Shown in pieces: positions 15,531-23,429 of a stretch of 35,251 nucleotides of DNA. The DNA is from Phycisphaerae bacterium (lineage in GTDB: Bacteria; Planctomycetota; Phycisphaerae; UBA1845; UTPLA1): the NCBI GenBank assembly GCA_030432035.1, contig JAUIHO010000023.1:1-35251 (forward strand). Direction: 5' to 3'. The position numbers and the translations under genes are program-made. Within the stretch, counting starts at the first letter, position 1; every line of letters begins with the position of its first letter. The notes beneath the pieces were generated by a model. That model made no database searches. It saw nothing but the letters and a program-made list of their open reading frames with translations, and was not told the DNA's origin.

Positions 15531-17954
15531 ATGACCATGATCAATCGGAATTTCAGATCGGTGCTCGCAACCATCGCCGCATTGGCGCTGGCGCATCTGC
15601 TCGCTGTTGAGGCGCTCGTCGCACAGACGGATGTCGAAGCCAAAGGCTCTGCGCGCAAGATTACACGTTTGGAAGATGGGAAAGTCGAAGTCGCGGGAAC
15701 GATATACGACTCTCGTTTCGATTATTACCAATCGGATACATATCGAAGCTTCGGCAGTCGTTGCGGGACACGACATTCCGCCAGCAGCGCGCCGCGCGGC
15801 GGCGATCTTGGTGACTGCGACGCCTTCGGCACATCGGTGCTCCCCGACTACGCGCCGTCGGTCGGTCGTATTGGCATCCCCGTGGTCGTCCATGTCATTC
15901 AACACACCAACGGCGAGGGCAACATCCCGACGTCGGAAATTGAAGCACAGATCGATGTTTTAAACGATGCGTTTCTCGCCCGCGCCGGCACACATGCCGC
16001 CGGGAGCGCCAATGCAGAGATCGAGTTCTTTCTGGCAGAGACCGACCCCGATGGCAACCCGACCACCGGCATCACGCGCACCGTCAACAATCAGTGGTTC
16101 GTTGAGAACGGGGCGTATTGGGAAACGCTGGCGTGGGATACGACGCGTTACATGAATGTTTATACGCTCGACCTCGACCCTCAGGATTTGCTGGGCTACG
16201 TTGAAGCATTCCCGGCGGAAGAACCACTAGTCGGTCAAACGCGCGACCGTGTTGTTATTCACTTCGGCTCGTTCGGCGAGACGGGTTCAGATGGCCCGCC
16301 GTATGACCTCGGTCGCACGTTGATCCACGAAGTCGGTCACTACCTCGGTCTCTATCACGTGTGGGGCAACAATTTCTCCTGCAGCACCGGCGCCATGCCC
16401 GGTTGCTACAGCACCGGCGATCTCATTTGCGATACGGCGTCTCAGGACTTTGAGCGTTTCGGCTGCGAGCAAACGTCGTCGTGTGGATCGGATGACCCAA
16501 TCTCAAACTACATGAATTACAGCGACGACATTTGCATGTTTGAGTTCACGCCCGAACAGGTCAACCGCATGCGCTGTACGCTGGCCAATTATCGTTTCGA
16601 TTTGGTAACCACGGCGCCATCTGTGCTCGATATTGAAGTCACCCCCGCATTGGCCGTCAGCCATAGCGGCCTATCCGGCGGCCCGTTCACAAACCCGTTA
16701 ACGGCGTGGTCGGTCCGTAAAATCGGCACTGGTGAAGTCAATTACAACGTCACCATTCGCAACAACTTCGGTCTATTGCTGAACGGTGGTACCAGCGATG
16801 TTGCCGGCACTTTTGCTGCACTGCCCAACCAATTCCGTACGTTCCAAATCACGCACTCGAATGATCTGAACGATTTACCGAACGGCACGTACACCGCAGA
16901 AATCGTGTTCCAGAACCTGACGGGCGGAACCGAAGTGGTTCGCGAGCATCTGTTAGAAGTAGGCAGCTTTTCGGCAGACTTTGCGGGAACGCCCACGGCC
17001 ATCCCCGATCGGCCGATCAGTCCGCAATTGCCCAACCCGGGGCTCACGACCCAATTCCTTGTCAATCAGGAAGGGACGATTCAGGATTTGGACATCAACA
17101 TCGAGCTGCTGCATTCCTGGATCGGCGACCTGACGGTCACGCTGACGCATGTCGATACGAGTACGAGCGTCATCATCATCAACCGTTTGGGTAGTACGAA
17201 TTGCGATGCGAACAACATTGATGTTCTACTCGATGATGACGGGATGGGTGGTAGCATTCAGGATCAATGCGAAGACAATTTGTCCTCGCCGCCCTCGTTT
17301 GAGCCGGCTAATGCGCTGCAGCAGTTTAACGGCGAGCTCATCGCCGGTGTGTGGCGTCTCCACATCCTCGACAATGAAACGTTTGACGCGGGTACGTTGA
17401 TCACGTGGGGATTACGGGCTCGTATTGCCGAGCAGATGGACGACGACCCAGACCCGATGCACAACAACCCGACCAACAACAATAACCAAGTGGATACCGA
17501 TGGCGACGGCGTTTTCGATGCCTTCGATAACTGCGTCAATCGCGCCAACGCGGATCAGGCGGATATCAACGTCAACGGTATTGGCGATGCTTGCGAGACC
17601 GTCGTCGGCTTGGCGCCTTGCCCCGATCCCATCACTGTTCAGGCGAGTGACAATACAGGTGCTATCGTAAACTTCGAGTTGCCGGCTGCCGTCGGCGGGT
17701 TCGGTGACATCACCGTCATGGCGACGCCTGCTTCGGGCACGCGGTTCCCTGTCGGCACGCGAACAGTCGATATTCTCGCATTCAACAACAACGGCAGTTC
17801 GGATAGTTGCAGTTTCCAAGTGACTGTTACTGCCCCGTCGGCCCCCACACCGCCGCCGATGATGGGCGGTCTCTGCGGTTTCGGGATGATCGAAATGGTG
17901 ATGATCGCGCCGGCGGCGTTCCTTGCGACGCGCCGGTTGCGCCGCCGCCGCTAA
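15531..17954 (+). CDS. Secreted M43-type (pappalysin-like) metalloprotease, multidomain
   Basis: Predicted zinc endopeptidase of about 807 residues, exported by a signal peptide (VLATIAALALAHLLAVEALVAQ). The start ATG 15531 (or 15537, behind GGGGA) follows GGAAGG at 15515. The zinc motif HEVGHYLGLYH sits at about residues 266-276, and a Met-turn region (NYMNYSDDICM) follows. Next comes a P/proprotein-convertase-like domain (IQDLDINIELLHSWIGDLTV to AGVWRLHILDNE). After it are one thrombospondin type-3 calcium repeat (DTDGDGVFDAFDNCVNRANA) and a HYR-like domain (CPDPITVQASDN to SCSFQVTV). The protein ends with GGLCGFG, a hydrophobic stretch and TRRLRRRR, a tripartite sorting tail that suggests surface anchoring. 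It probably digests external protein. The peptidase family is secure at clan level. Confidence 0.9.
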   Translation: MTMINRNFRSVLATIAALALAHLLAVEALVAQTDVEAKGSARKITRLEDGKVEVAGTIYDSRFDYYQSDTYRSFGSRCGTRHSASSAPRGGDLGDCDAFGTSVLPDYAPSVGRIGIPVVVHVIQHTNGEGNIPTSEIEAQIDVLNDAFLARAGTHAAGSANAEIEFFLAETDPDGNPTTGITRTVNNQWFVENGAYWETLAWDTTRYMNVYTLDLDPQDLLGYVEAFPAEEPLVGQTRDRVVIHFGSFGETGSDGPPYDLGRTLIHEVGHYLGLYHVWGNNFSCSTGAMPGCYSTGDLICDTASQDFERFGCEQTSSCGSDDPISNYMNYSDDICMFEFTPEQVNRMRCTLANYRFDLVTTAPSVLDIEVTPALAVSHSGLSGGPFTNPLTAWSVRKIGTGEVNYNVTIRNNFGLLLNGGTSDVAGTFAALPNQFRTFQITHSNDLNDLPNGTYTAEIVFQNLTGGTEVVREHLLEVGSFSADFAGTPTAIPDRPISPQLPNPGLTTQFLVNQEGTIQDLDINIELLHSWIGDLTVTLTHVDTSTSVIIINRLGSTNCDANNIDVLLDDDGMGGSIQDQCEDNLSSPPSFEPANALQQFNGELIAGVWRLHILDNETFDAGTLITWGLRARIAEQMDDDPDPMHNNPTNNNNQVDTDGDGVFDAFDNCVNRANADQADINVNGIGDACETVVGLAPCPDPITVQASDNTGAIVNFELPAAVGGFGDITVMATPASGTRFPVGTRTVDILAFNNNGSSDSCSFQVTVTAPSAPTPPPMMGGLCGFGMIEMVMIAPAAFLATRRLRRRR

Positions 17955-17987
17955 CGGGTTGCGTCAAACCGTGCCAAACCTGTTACC

Positions 17988-18722
17988 ATGCAGGCTATGG
18001 CGCGGCGAAAACGAAAAACGAAGACAATGCATCAACGCACGACGCAAAGCCACGATTCAACTGATGGCGAATCGGTTGAGTCGGTGGCGATGGTTAATTC
18101 GCAGACAGCCCGCCAACCATCAAAGCCGTCTGATCGACAACCGCAATCGTCAATCGCACCGCCGAACACAAACCTATCAAGCGATAGTGACAAAATTTTG
18201 CCATCACTCGTCATCCCGCTCGACAGGGTGCAGGCATTCGTGCGATTCGTTTGGCGCGGTACTGTCGGTGCCGGTTGCATATGGCTGGGCCGATCCATCT
18301 GGCCCGGGCCCGACTATCAAACCATCGTCTATCTGTCATTTCTGATTTGCGCGTTCTCGATCGCATTGGCTGGATTGATCTTTGTATTGGCCGCAGTGCG
18401 ATGGCTTGCGTTGGCGCTTTGGCCTGGCGCAACGCGTATCAACATGACGAACGAAAGAATCGACCTAAACACCGGCGCATTCGGTCATGATTCATTCGCG
18501 TGGTCGGATATCGACGTCGAACTCGAAGGCAGTCTGGAAGCGGACATCTACGAGTCATTGCCCGCGGAATCCATTGTGCCGACGCTGCGTCATCGTCCGA
18601 CCGACCACAACGTTTTCGGTAGCCTGCAAACGTATAGCGGTCGCCCCGCAGAAGACCTAGCCGCGCAGATTAAGCCGTTCGTATTGCAACGTTTGCGCGT
18701 TCAAGAAGCCGCACAGGCATAA
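17988..18722 (+). CDS. Hypothetical membrane protein with two spans
   Basis: A 244-residue protein that I do not recognise. The first ~70 residues are polar and Ser/Gln/Arg-rich, probably disordered. A hydrophobic hairpin follows: a segment around VRFVWRGTVGAGCIWLG, then TIVYLSFLICAFSIALAGLI and VLAAVRWLALALW. The last ~100 residues form a soluble domain with an acidic stretch (DIDVELEGSLEADIYESLPA). No clear ribosome binding site precedes ATG 17988; in-frame ATGs at 17997 and 18027 are alternatives. It starts 33 bases after the M43 protease and may be co-transcribed with it. A hairpin terminator lies 150 bases downstream. Confidence 0.65.
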   Translation: MQAMARRKRKTKTMHQRTTQSHDSTDGESVESVAMVNSQTARQPSKPSDRQPQSSIAPPNTNLSSDSDKILPSLVIPLDRVQAFVRFVWRGTVGAGCIWLGRSIWPGPDYQTIVYLSFLICAFSIALAGLIFVLAAVRWLALALWPGATRINMTNERIDLNTGAFGHDSFAWSDIDVELEGSLEADIYESLPAESIVPTLRHRPTDHNVFGSLQTYSGRPAEDLAAQIKPFVLQRLRVQEAAQA

Positions 18723-18825
18723 TTGAGCCCAGCAATAAAGCGCAAGCCCGATAACAAAACGGACGTTTGCCACATCACGAAGATCGCCTCAAGCGGATTG
18801 AAACTACGACCGATAGTCATATACG

Positions 18826-18862
18826 AGGCTGTGGGTCTTCCGCCGATTGGCGGGACAGCCTG
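18826..18862 (+). ncRNA. Candidate structured RNA element upstream of terminator
   Basis: AGGCTGT (18826-18832) pairs perfectly with ACAGCCT (18856-18862). Inside it CCGCC (18841-18845) pairs with GGCGG (18850-18854) around a GATT tetraloop. An 8-versus-1 base internal loop lies between the stems. The terminator hairpin begins 8 bases later. Together they could be a small RNA of about 80-90 bases or a processed 3' end. No matching known family was recognised. Confidence 0.4.
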
Positions 18863-18870
18863 GCTTGGAG

Positions 18871-18907
18871 GGTCCGAGTAACGGCGAGCTCGGACCCTTC
18901 TTTTATG
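18871..18907 (+). terminator. Intrinsic terminator
   Basis: GGGTCCGAG (18871-18879) and CTCGGACCC (18890-18898) form a perfect 9-bp GC-rich stem with a 10-base loop, followed directly by TTCTTTTAT. It points in the + direction and would end transcripts from the M43/membrane-protein pair. Confidence 0.8.
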
Positions 18908-19094
18908 CGCCGAGTTCGCCTTTAGACGTTTATCTAAATTTGTATGGCTGCTTTCTAATTCGACGCGCACAGGCTTGACCGCAAGGCATCAAATCTTCAT
19001 TTGCGATGCCCGCCCCAATCCGCATCACCAGTGACAACAATCTCGAAACGAAGCAAGTACGTCACGCACGCCATCAATAAGTAGGTGGCTTATT

Positions 19095-19130
19095 CTCCCT
19101 CTCCCTCGCAGGAAAGGGCCGGGGCGAGGG
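19095..19130. repeat. CCCTCTCCCT / GGCCGGGGCGAGGG intergenic repeat
   Basis: The stretch contains CTCCCTCTCCCTCGC followed by GGAAAGGGCCGGGGCGAGGG. The CCCTCGC/GCGAGGG parts are inverted complements. From memory, similar pyrimidine/purine dyads occur scattered between genes in many bacterial genomes; that cannot be verified here. Confidence 0.5.
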
Positions 19131-19254
19131 TCTTAGATTATCCGTAAAGTATCAACAATGCCGGCTACGCAATCGGTGGTTAAGCGACTACTGGGAAAGC
19201 GCCCATGACGTACGCACCGTCGCAAAATAATCGCACGCGAACCTATTTCGTCGC

Positions 19255-19980
19255 CTACAGGCCTCGCCGCACGCCACGTACGTATTCCGCAACTTCCGAC
19301 AGACTGGATCGTCCCGGCAGGTCGTGCTCGAGCCCGAGAAATTGGAACCCTAGGCTGATGCGTTCGACATCTTCAGTGGTGACGCAGTGCCGGAACTGCC
19401 CTTCTAACAGCAACGGCTTCACGTCTGGCCGACGAATGATCTCGATGCCGACCATATCGCCTTCCTGACGGCGCGGATTTTGATCGGATCGCACGTCCAC
19501 CAACACGCCGCCCATGGAAATGTTCGCAACGCGTCCCGAACAAACCGGGAAACACACTTCGCCGCTATTCGGCAAGCTGCCTTCCCAAACCTTCACCGGA
19601 ATAAATCGGTGCGACGGAATGTTAACGCGTTGATAGGCACGGCGTTGCACCGCACGCACGGACGTGGGCTCTTGCAACAAGAGCGTGTCGCCCTCTTGCC
19701 CTGTGATCTTGGTCGTAAACAAGCACTTCTTATGGCCGCGACGAAACGCGACGCCGACTTCCACATCGGGTTGCAACGCCGCATTAGGGCTTTGCTTGTC
19801 GGCAACTTCTTGCAGCACAATCGAGTTCTTCTGCGGATCGAAGCTGCCGAAGACGGCCCGAAACGTCTGCCACTCGCCATCGATGCATTGCGTAACATTT
19901 ACATCGACATGCCGTTCGGCCGCCCAGCTAAGCATGCTTTCGTGGGATGCGACTTCGAGTTCTGCCGTTGCCTGATTCAT
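19255..19980 (-). CDS. PilZ domain protein, probable c-di-GMP effector (second of pair)
   Basis: A 241-residue cytoplasmic protein. The first ~110 residues form a beta-rich YcgR-N-like domain. The C-terminal half is a PilZ domain with both c-di-GMP signatures: RRAYQRVNI (RxxxR type) at the domain start and NISMGGVLVD (D/NxSxxG) further on. YcgR-like proteins bind c-di-GMP and act on flagellar or surface functions. Its ATG overlaps the stop of the upstream PilZ gene (ATGA at 19977-19980), so the two are translationally coupled and may form a heteromeric unit. No catalytic domain is attached. Confidence 0.88.
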   Translation of the reverse strand: MNQATAELEVASHESMLSWAAERHVDVNVTQCIDGEWQTFRAVFGSFDPQKNSIVLQEVADKQSPNAALQPDVEVGVAFRRGHKKCLFTTKITGQEGDTLLLQEPTSVRAVQRRAYQRVNIPSHRFIPVKVWEGSLPNSGEVCFPVCSGRVANISMGGVLVDVRSDQNPRRQEGDMVGIEIIRRPDVKPLLLEGQFRHCVTTEDVERISLGFQFLGLEHDLPGRSSLSEVAEYVRGVRRGL

Positions 19981-20678
19981 AGACTCACCGCCTCTTCCGC
20001 GCTGGAGATTTGTTCGATCGCCACGCGCAGGTCGCGAATGGCCGCAGCATCCTTAGTGGAGGTCACAAACTGCAACCCCAATATCGAGCAGCCCTCACTG
20101 GCGGGCGTCTTGTTCGTAATCCGAGCACAGAGACTGATAGAGCGTTCGCTGCTTGGCAGGTCGAATGTCACCTGCAACCGATGTCGGCGATCGATCAGGC
20201 CGGCAATGGAATCGCTCACGCGACACGCCATGCCGTCGGCGCTAATGTTCAGCAGGTTCACACTCTGCTTGTGCGCCACGCCGCTGTCTTTCCATTCGAG
20301 ACACACCGACGACGAAGGTGCTAACTTCGACCGCAGGAATCGGCGACGATTCGAAACACCCAGCCATTCGGGGCGCTGCAGGCTTAGCGCATTGGAACTG
20401 CCCCACTTCACGATGCCCGTCACCGTCGTCGAGACCGTGTACTTGCGGTCGTGATACACGACGCCGACGCAGCGCTGTCCGACCAGCTTCTCCAACGCCA
20501 ACGGCGGTTGGCCGGTCATCTCAATCAGCATTGCTTCGGAATCGAGCGACAACAGTCGACCACTGATCGTGACGTCGTCAATCGACTCCGGCTCGAGTGC
20601 GATTTCCGAGCGGGCGCCGACCGCCTCTTCGAGCGTTCGGACGGTATCTTCGGGGCCGAGTTTCGTCGTGGTACGCAT
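19977..20678 (-). CDS. PilZ domain protein (first of pair)
   Basis: A 233-residue protein from ATG 20678, chosen because GAGGTGGG lies just upstream; an in-frame GTG at 20702 has no such site. The layout parallels its neighbour: an N-terminal YcgR-like part, then a PilZ domain with RRRFLRSK and LNISADGMAC. The second motif NISADG keeps the N-x-S-x-x-G spacing. Sequence identity to the neighbouring PilZ protein appears low, so the duplication is old or the pair was assembled. It is preceded by a perfect 8-bp dyad at 20808-20829, a possible operator. Confidence 0.85.
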   Translation of the reverse strand: MRTTTKLGPEDTVRTLEEAVGARSEIALEPESIDDVTISGRLLSLDSEAMLIEMTGQPPLALEKLVGQRCVGVVYHDRKYTVSTTVTGIVKWGSSNALSLQRPEWLGVSNRRRFLRSKLAPSSSVCLEWKDSGVAHKQSVNLLNISADGMACRVSDSIAGLIDRRHRLQVTFDLPSSERSISLCARITNKTPASEGCSILGLQFVTSTKDAAAIRDLRVAIEQISSAEEAVSL

Positions 20679-20807
20679 ACCCACCTCATCGGTTGAATGC
20701 ACAGCGGTCGATGGTTCGCGCGGACCGCAGCGCGACGGACCTGTGTCCGCATCTTATTAGTCGAATCGTGCTATCAGCGGCTTGAGTGTGGGATTGGTAC
20801 CGGAATG

Positions 20808-20829
20808 ATGCACAGTCATCCCTGTGCAT
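20808..20829. promoter_or_regulatory. Perfect 8-bp dyad between hflX and the PilZ genes
   Basis: ATGCACAG (20808-20815) and CTGTGCAT (20822-20829) are exact inverted complements around a six-base centre. It lies 12 bases after the hflX stop and ~130 bases before the first PilZ start, on the minus strand. It has no T-run, so an operator is more likely than a terminator. Confidence 0.4.
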
Positions 20830-20840
20830 AGAGGCGACAA

Positions 20841-22184
20841 TTATTCGGACGAAATGACGGTAGCCCCGAGATTGAGCACGCGCGGCAGTTCCTGCGTGGG
20901 CAGGCGAACGTCGAGCCGCATCGTGCCATCCGTATAGGACCGATCGAGAATGTGGGCATATTGACTGAGATAAGAGAGCAATCGCCCGTTGGTCGCCGAG
21001 GCTTCTAATATCACGCGAACATAACGACCACGCACGCGATCGAGAATGCGCTCAGTAAGTTCGTCGATGCCCTTACCTGTTAGCGCGGAGATTTCGACGG
21101 CATCCTCATGATTGGCGCGCAAAATGTGAATCGACGATTCGTCGTCGAGCGCGTCTACCTTATTCAATACGTTCAGTCGCGGCGTGTCGTGGCAGCCGAT
21201 TTCGTCGAGCACTTGATCGACGGCTTTGATTTGCCCCGGCGCGTCATGACTGCTGGCGTCGACAACGTGCAACAACAAGTCTGCATGCACCGTCTCTTCC
21301 AGCGTGGCTCGAAACGACGCGACCAATTGGTGCGGCAAGTTGCGTACAAAGCCGACGGTATCGGATAACAACGCGACCTGCCCACCGCCGAGATTCCATT
21401 TGCGCGTTTTGGTATCGAGCGTGGCGAACAGCTTGTCTTCGACCAACGTATCGGCGTTGGTTAGGGCATTCATCAACGTACTCTTACCGGCATTGGTATA
21501 GCCGACGAGGCTAATCGTGTAATAGTCGCTGCGGCTTTTGACTTCGCGTATCTTGCGTTTGTCGATATTGGCGAGTTGGTTTTTGAGAAATGACACACGC
21601 TTCTGCACGAGCCGCCGGTCGATTTCGATCTGCCGTTCACCCGGACCGCGCGTACCGACACCACCCACGGCACCGGCCGTTGTGCCACCACCGGCCCCGG
21701 CGATACGTTCCAAGTGGCTCCACATCCCGCGTAGTCGCGGTGCCGTATATTCGAGTTGTGCGAGTTCGACCTGAAGTCGCGCCGAATGCGTGCGCGCTCG
21801 GCTGGCGAAGATATCGAGAATCAACTCAGTACGGTCGATCACGCGGTGCTCGATGATGCGTTCGACCTCGCGGATTTGCGACGGTGCCAACTCGTTGTCG
21901 AAGATAACGACGTCGGCCTCTTTCGCCGCAGCATATTCAGCCAGTTCATTGACCTTGCCGCGACCGATGTAAGTGCTGGCACAAATCTGGCCGCGCTTCT
22001 GCACGACGCGTCCGACCACTTCCGCACCGGCCGCCGCCGTTAGCCCGGCCAGTTCGGCCAGCGGGTCGTAACGCGTTGCACCATGATCCGAGTTCGGAAG
22101 AATGAGGCCGACCAACACGGCCCGCTCGGCGACGACGCTTTGATTGTTGTCCTGTATCTTCAAGGATGCGGGGCCTGTCGGCAT
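20841..22184 (-). CDS. hflX: Ribosome-associated GTPase HflX
   Basis: A 447-residue GTPase of the HflX family, which binds the 50S subunit and splits stalled or stress-inactivated ribosomes. The N-terminal HflX domain shows YIGRGKVNEL and FDNELAPSQ. A glycine-rich linker (GAGGGTTAGAVGGVGTRGPG, about residues 163-182) precedes the G domain. The G domain has G1 GYTNAGKS (228-235), G3 DTVGF, G4 NKVD and G5 EISALTGKG. The annotated ATG directly abuts AGGAG on the minus strand, which is unusually close; a TTG at codon 8 is the next in-frame option, so the exact start is uncertain. Downstream on the same strand lie the PilZ genes after a 162-base gap. Confidence 0.95.
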   Translation of the reverse strand: MPTGPASLKIQDNNQSVVAERAVLVGLILPNSDHGATRYDPLAELAGLTAAAGAEVVGRVVQKRGQICASTYIGRGKVNELAEYAAAKEADVVIFDNELAPSQIREVERIIEHRVIDRTELILDIFASRARTHSARLQVELAQLEYTAPRLRGMWSHLERIAGAGGGTTAGAVGGVGTRGPGERQIEIDRRLVQKRVSFLKNQLANIDKRKIREVKSRSDYYTISLVGYTNAGKSTLMNALTNADTLVEDKLFATLDTKTRKWNLGGGQVALLSDTVGFVRNLPHQLVASFRATLEETVHADLLLHVVDASSHDAPGQIKAVDQVLDEIGCHDTPRLNVLNKVDALDDESSIHILRANHEDAVEISALTGKGIDELTERILDRVRGRYVRVILEASATNGRLLSYLSQYAHILDRSYTDGTMRLDVRLPTQELPRVLNLGATVISSE

Positions 22185-22478
22185 CTCCTACGCGCGAGTT
22201 AATCGCTTACCAAATCTCCGGGCAATTCGTCGCCGGTTCGACTCGCTTATTTTAGTCGCAACTTCAATCTGTACCAATTTTGTTTGAATTTCGGGAAAAC
22301 GTGCCGCCGTTTCGGATTTCGCCGCAGTGCTGCCCGAAAGTCCGCAACGCGGTCATGGACCATCGTATTGAAGCGTGGTCGACCTAAGCCGACCTTTCAT
22401 CTCCATCGCCGTTTACGCGAACGCCCGTATCTCTTTTCCCACCACGATAACAACTTTGTACCAAATACCGCTTTGCGC

Positions 22479-22506
22479 TTGCCTCTGGCACGGTGCCTGT
22501 AACAAT
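22479..22506 (+). promoter_or_regulatory. Possible promoter for the CBS-domain gene
   Basis: TTGCCT (22479-22484) and AACAAT (22501-22506) are spaced by 16 bases. The predicted leader is about 40 bases and includes the strong ribosome binding site. Both boxes deviate from consensus, so this is tentative. Confidence 0.3.
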
Positions 22507-22540
22507 AAAGTAGCGAGACACTAATGCATCTCCCCAACGG

Positions 22541-22549
22541 AAGGAGGTG
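22541..22549 (+). promoter_or_regulatory. Strong ribosome binding site deciding the CBS gene start
   Basis: AAGGAGGTG is a near-perfect anti-16S match, placed correctly for ATG 22554. It rules out the in-frame ATG at 22524. Confidence 0.85.
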
Positions 22550-22553
22550 TGCG

Positions 22554-23429
22554 ATGCGTGTCGGGAAAATCGCTCAAACCAACATTATTTCGGTCCATCC
22601 TCATGACCGGCTCGACAAAGCCATCATGCTGATGGAAGAACACCACATCCGCCACCTGCCCGTGATCGATGCGCGGCGCCCCGTTGGCATGATTTCCGAT
22701 CGCGACTTGCTCGTCGCCGTCGGTTGGAAGCTGTCGCCCGACCGCGGTGCCAGCACCATGCCAAAAGCGTATAACCATCCGCGTCAGGTGCGCGAGATCA
22801 TGTCGCGCCCGGCGCTTTACATCGACGCCGACGCCACGGTACACACCGCCGCGCGCGTGATGGTGCGCGGTCGCTTCCATGCCCTGCCCGTGTTGTATGG
22901 CGAAAGGGTACTTGGCGTCGTAACGAGCAGCGATCTGCTGCAGACCGCCGTCCGCGAGTTCGCCAATACCGACGCTCTTCAAACGCGCGTTTCCGTTTAC
23001 ATGCATTGCGACGTTGTGACAGCGGGGCCGCGCGACACCATTCATCAGGTCGCAAGTCAAATGCACGACACAGGCATACGCCATCTGCCGGTGCTTAGTG
23101 ACGGAGCATTAATTGGTATTCTATCAGACCGCGATATTCGCCGAGCGTGCGGCGTCGATCAGGCGGAAGACGCCCGTGCCGAAAGTGAAGGACGCGTCTA
23201 TATCGGCGCGACGGAAGTGATCGACATCATGACGCCGGCGCCCGTAACCATCGATCACGATGCCACGGCGCGCGACGCGATGATTCAACTTGCGAAACAT
23301 CGCATCGGCTGTTTGCCCGTAATCGAATGCAACCGGCTCGTCGGATTATTCAGCGAAACCGACGCGTTGCACATCATCGCAGACTTGGAAGACGCCCATG
23401 CACAGCAAGGTTCGTCGCAAGCGTCGTGA
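22554..23429 (+). CDS. Protein with four CBS domains (two Bateman modules)
   Basis: A 291-residue cytoplasmic protein made only of CBS domains, which usually bind adenine nucleotides or related ligands. The four units start near IISVHPHDRLDKAIMLM, ALYIDADATVHTAARVM, VVTAGPRDTIHQVASQM and VTIDHDATARDAMIQLA. They end with the usual I/V-G-x-h-(S/T)-D/E pattern (GMISDRDLL, GVVTSSDLL, GILSDRDIR, GLFSETDAL). No effector domain is attached, so it probably acts as an energy or ligand sensor for another protein. The start is ATG 22554, fixed by the strong ribosome binding site. Its last 84 bases overlap the 3' end of the opposing M1 peptidase gene. Confidence 0.92.
   Translation: MRVGKIAQTNIISVHPHDRLDKAIMLMEEHHIRHLPVIDARRPVGMISDRDLLVAVGWKLSPDRGASTMPKAYNHPRQVREIMSRPALYIDADATVHTAARVMVRGRFHALPVLYGERVLGVVTSSDLLQTAVREFANTDALQTRVSVYMHCDVVTAGPRDTIHQVASQMHDTGIRHLPVLSDGALIGILSDRDIRRACGVDQAEDARAESEGRVYIGATEVIDIMTPAPVTIDHDATARDAMIQLAKHRIGCLPVIECNRLVGLFSETDALHIIADLEDAHAQQGSSQAS

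Larger units (their letters stand above)
18723..19254. other. Convergent intergenic region, no gene seen
   Basis: 532 bases between the two-span membrane protein (+) and the PilZ genes (-). It contains a compact two-stem structure and an intrinsic terminator (18826-18907) and a CCCTCTCCCT-type repeat (19095-19130). No open frame shows coding features. Confidence 0.75.
22185..22553. other. Divergent intergenic region between hflX and the CBS gene
   Basis: 369 bases that should hold promoters for both genes. TTTCGGG near 22288 and CCCGAAA near 22335 form an inverted repeat spaced by about 40 bases, of unknown meaning. No open frame shows convincing coding features. Confidence 0.6.

Noticed and set aside
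18821..18907. tRNA or known riboswitch
   Set aside because: No cloverleaf or anticodon arm fits and no conserved riboswitch core was recognised; kept only as an unassigned structured candidate.
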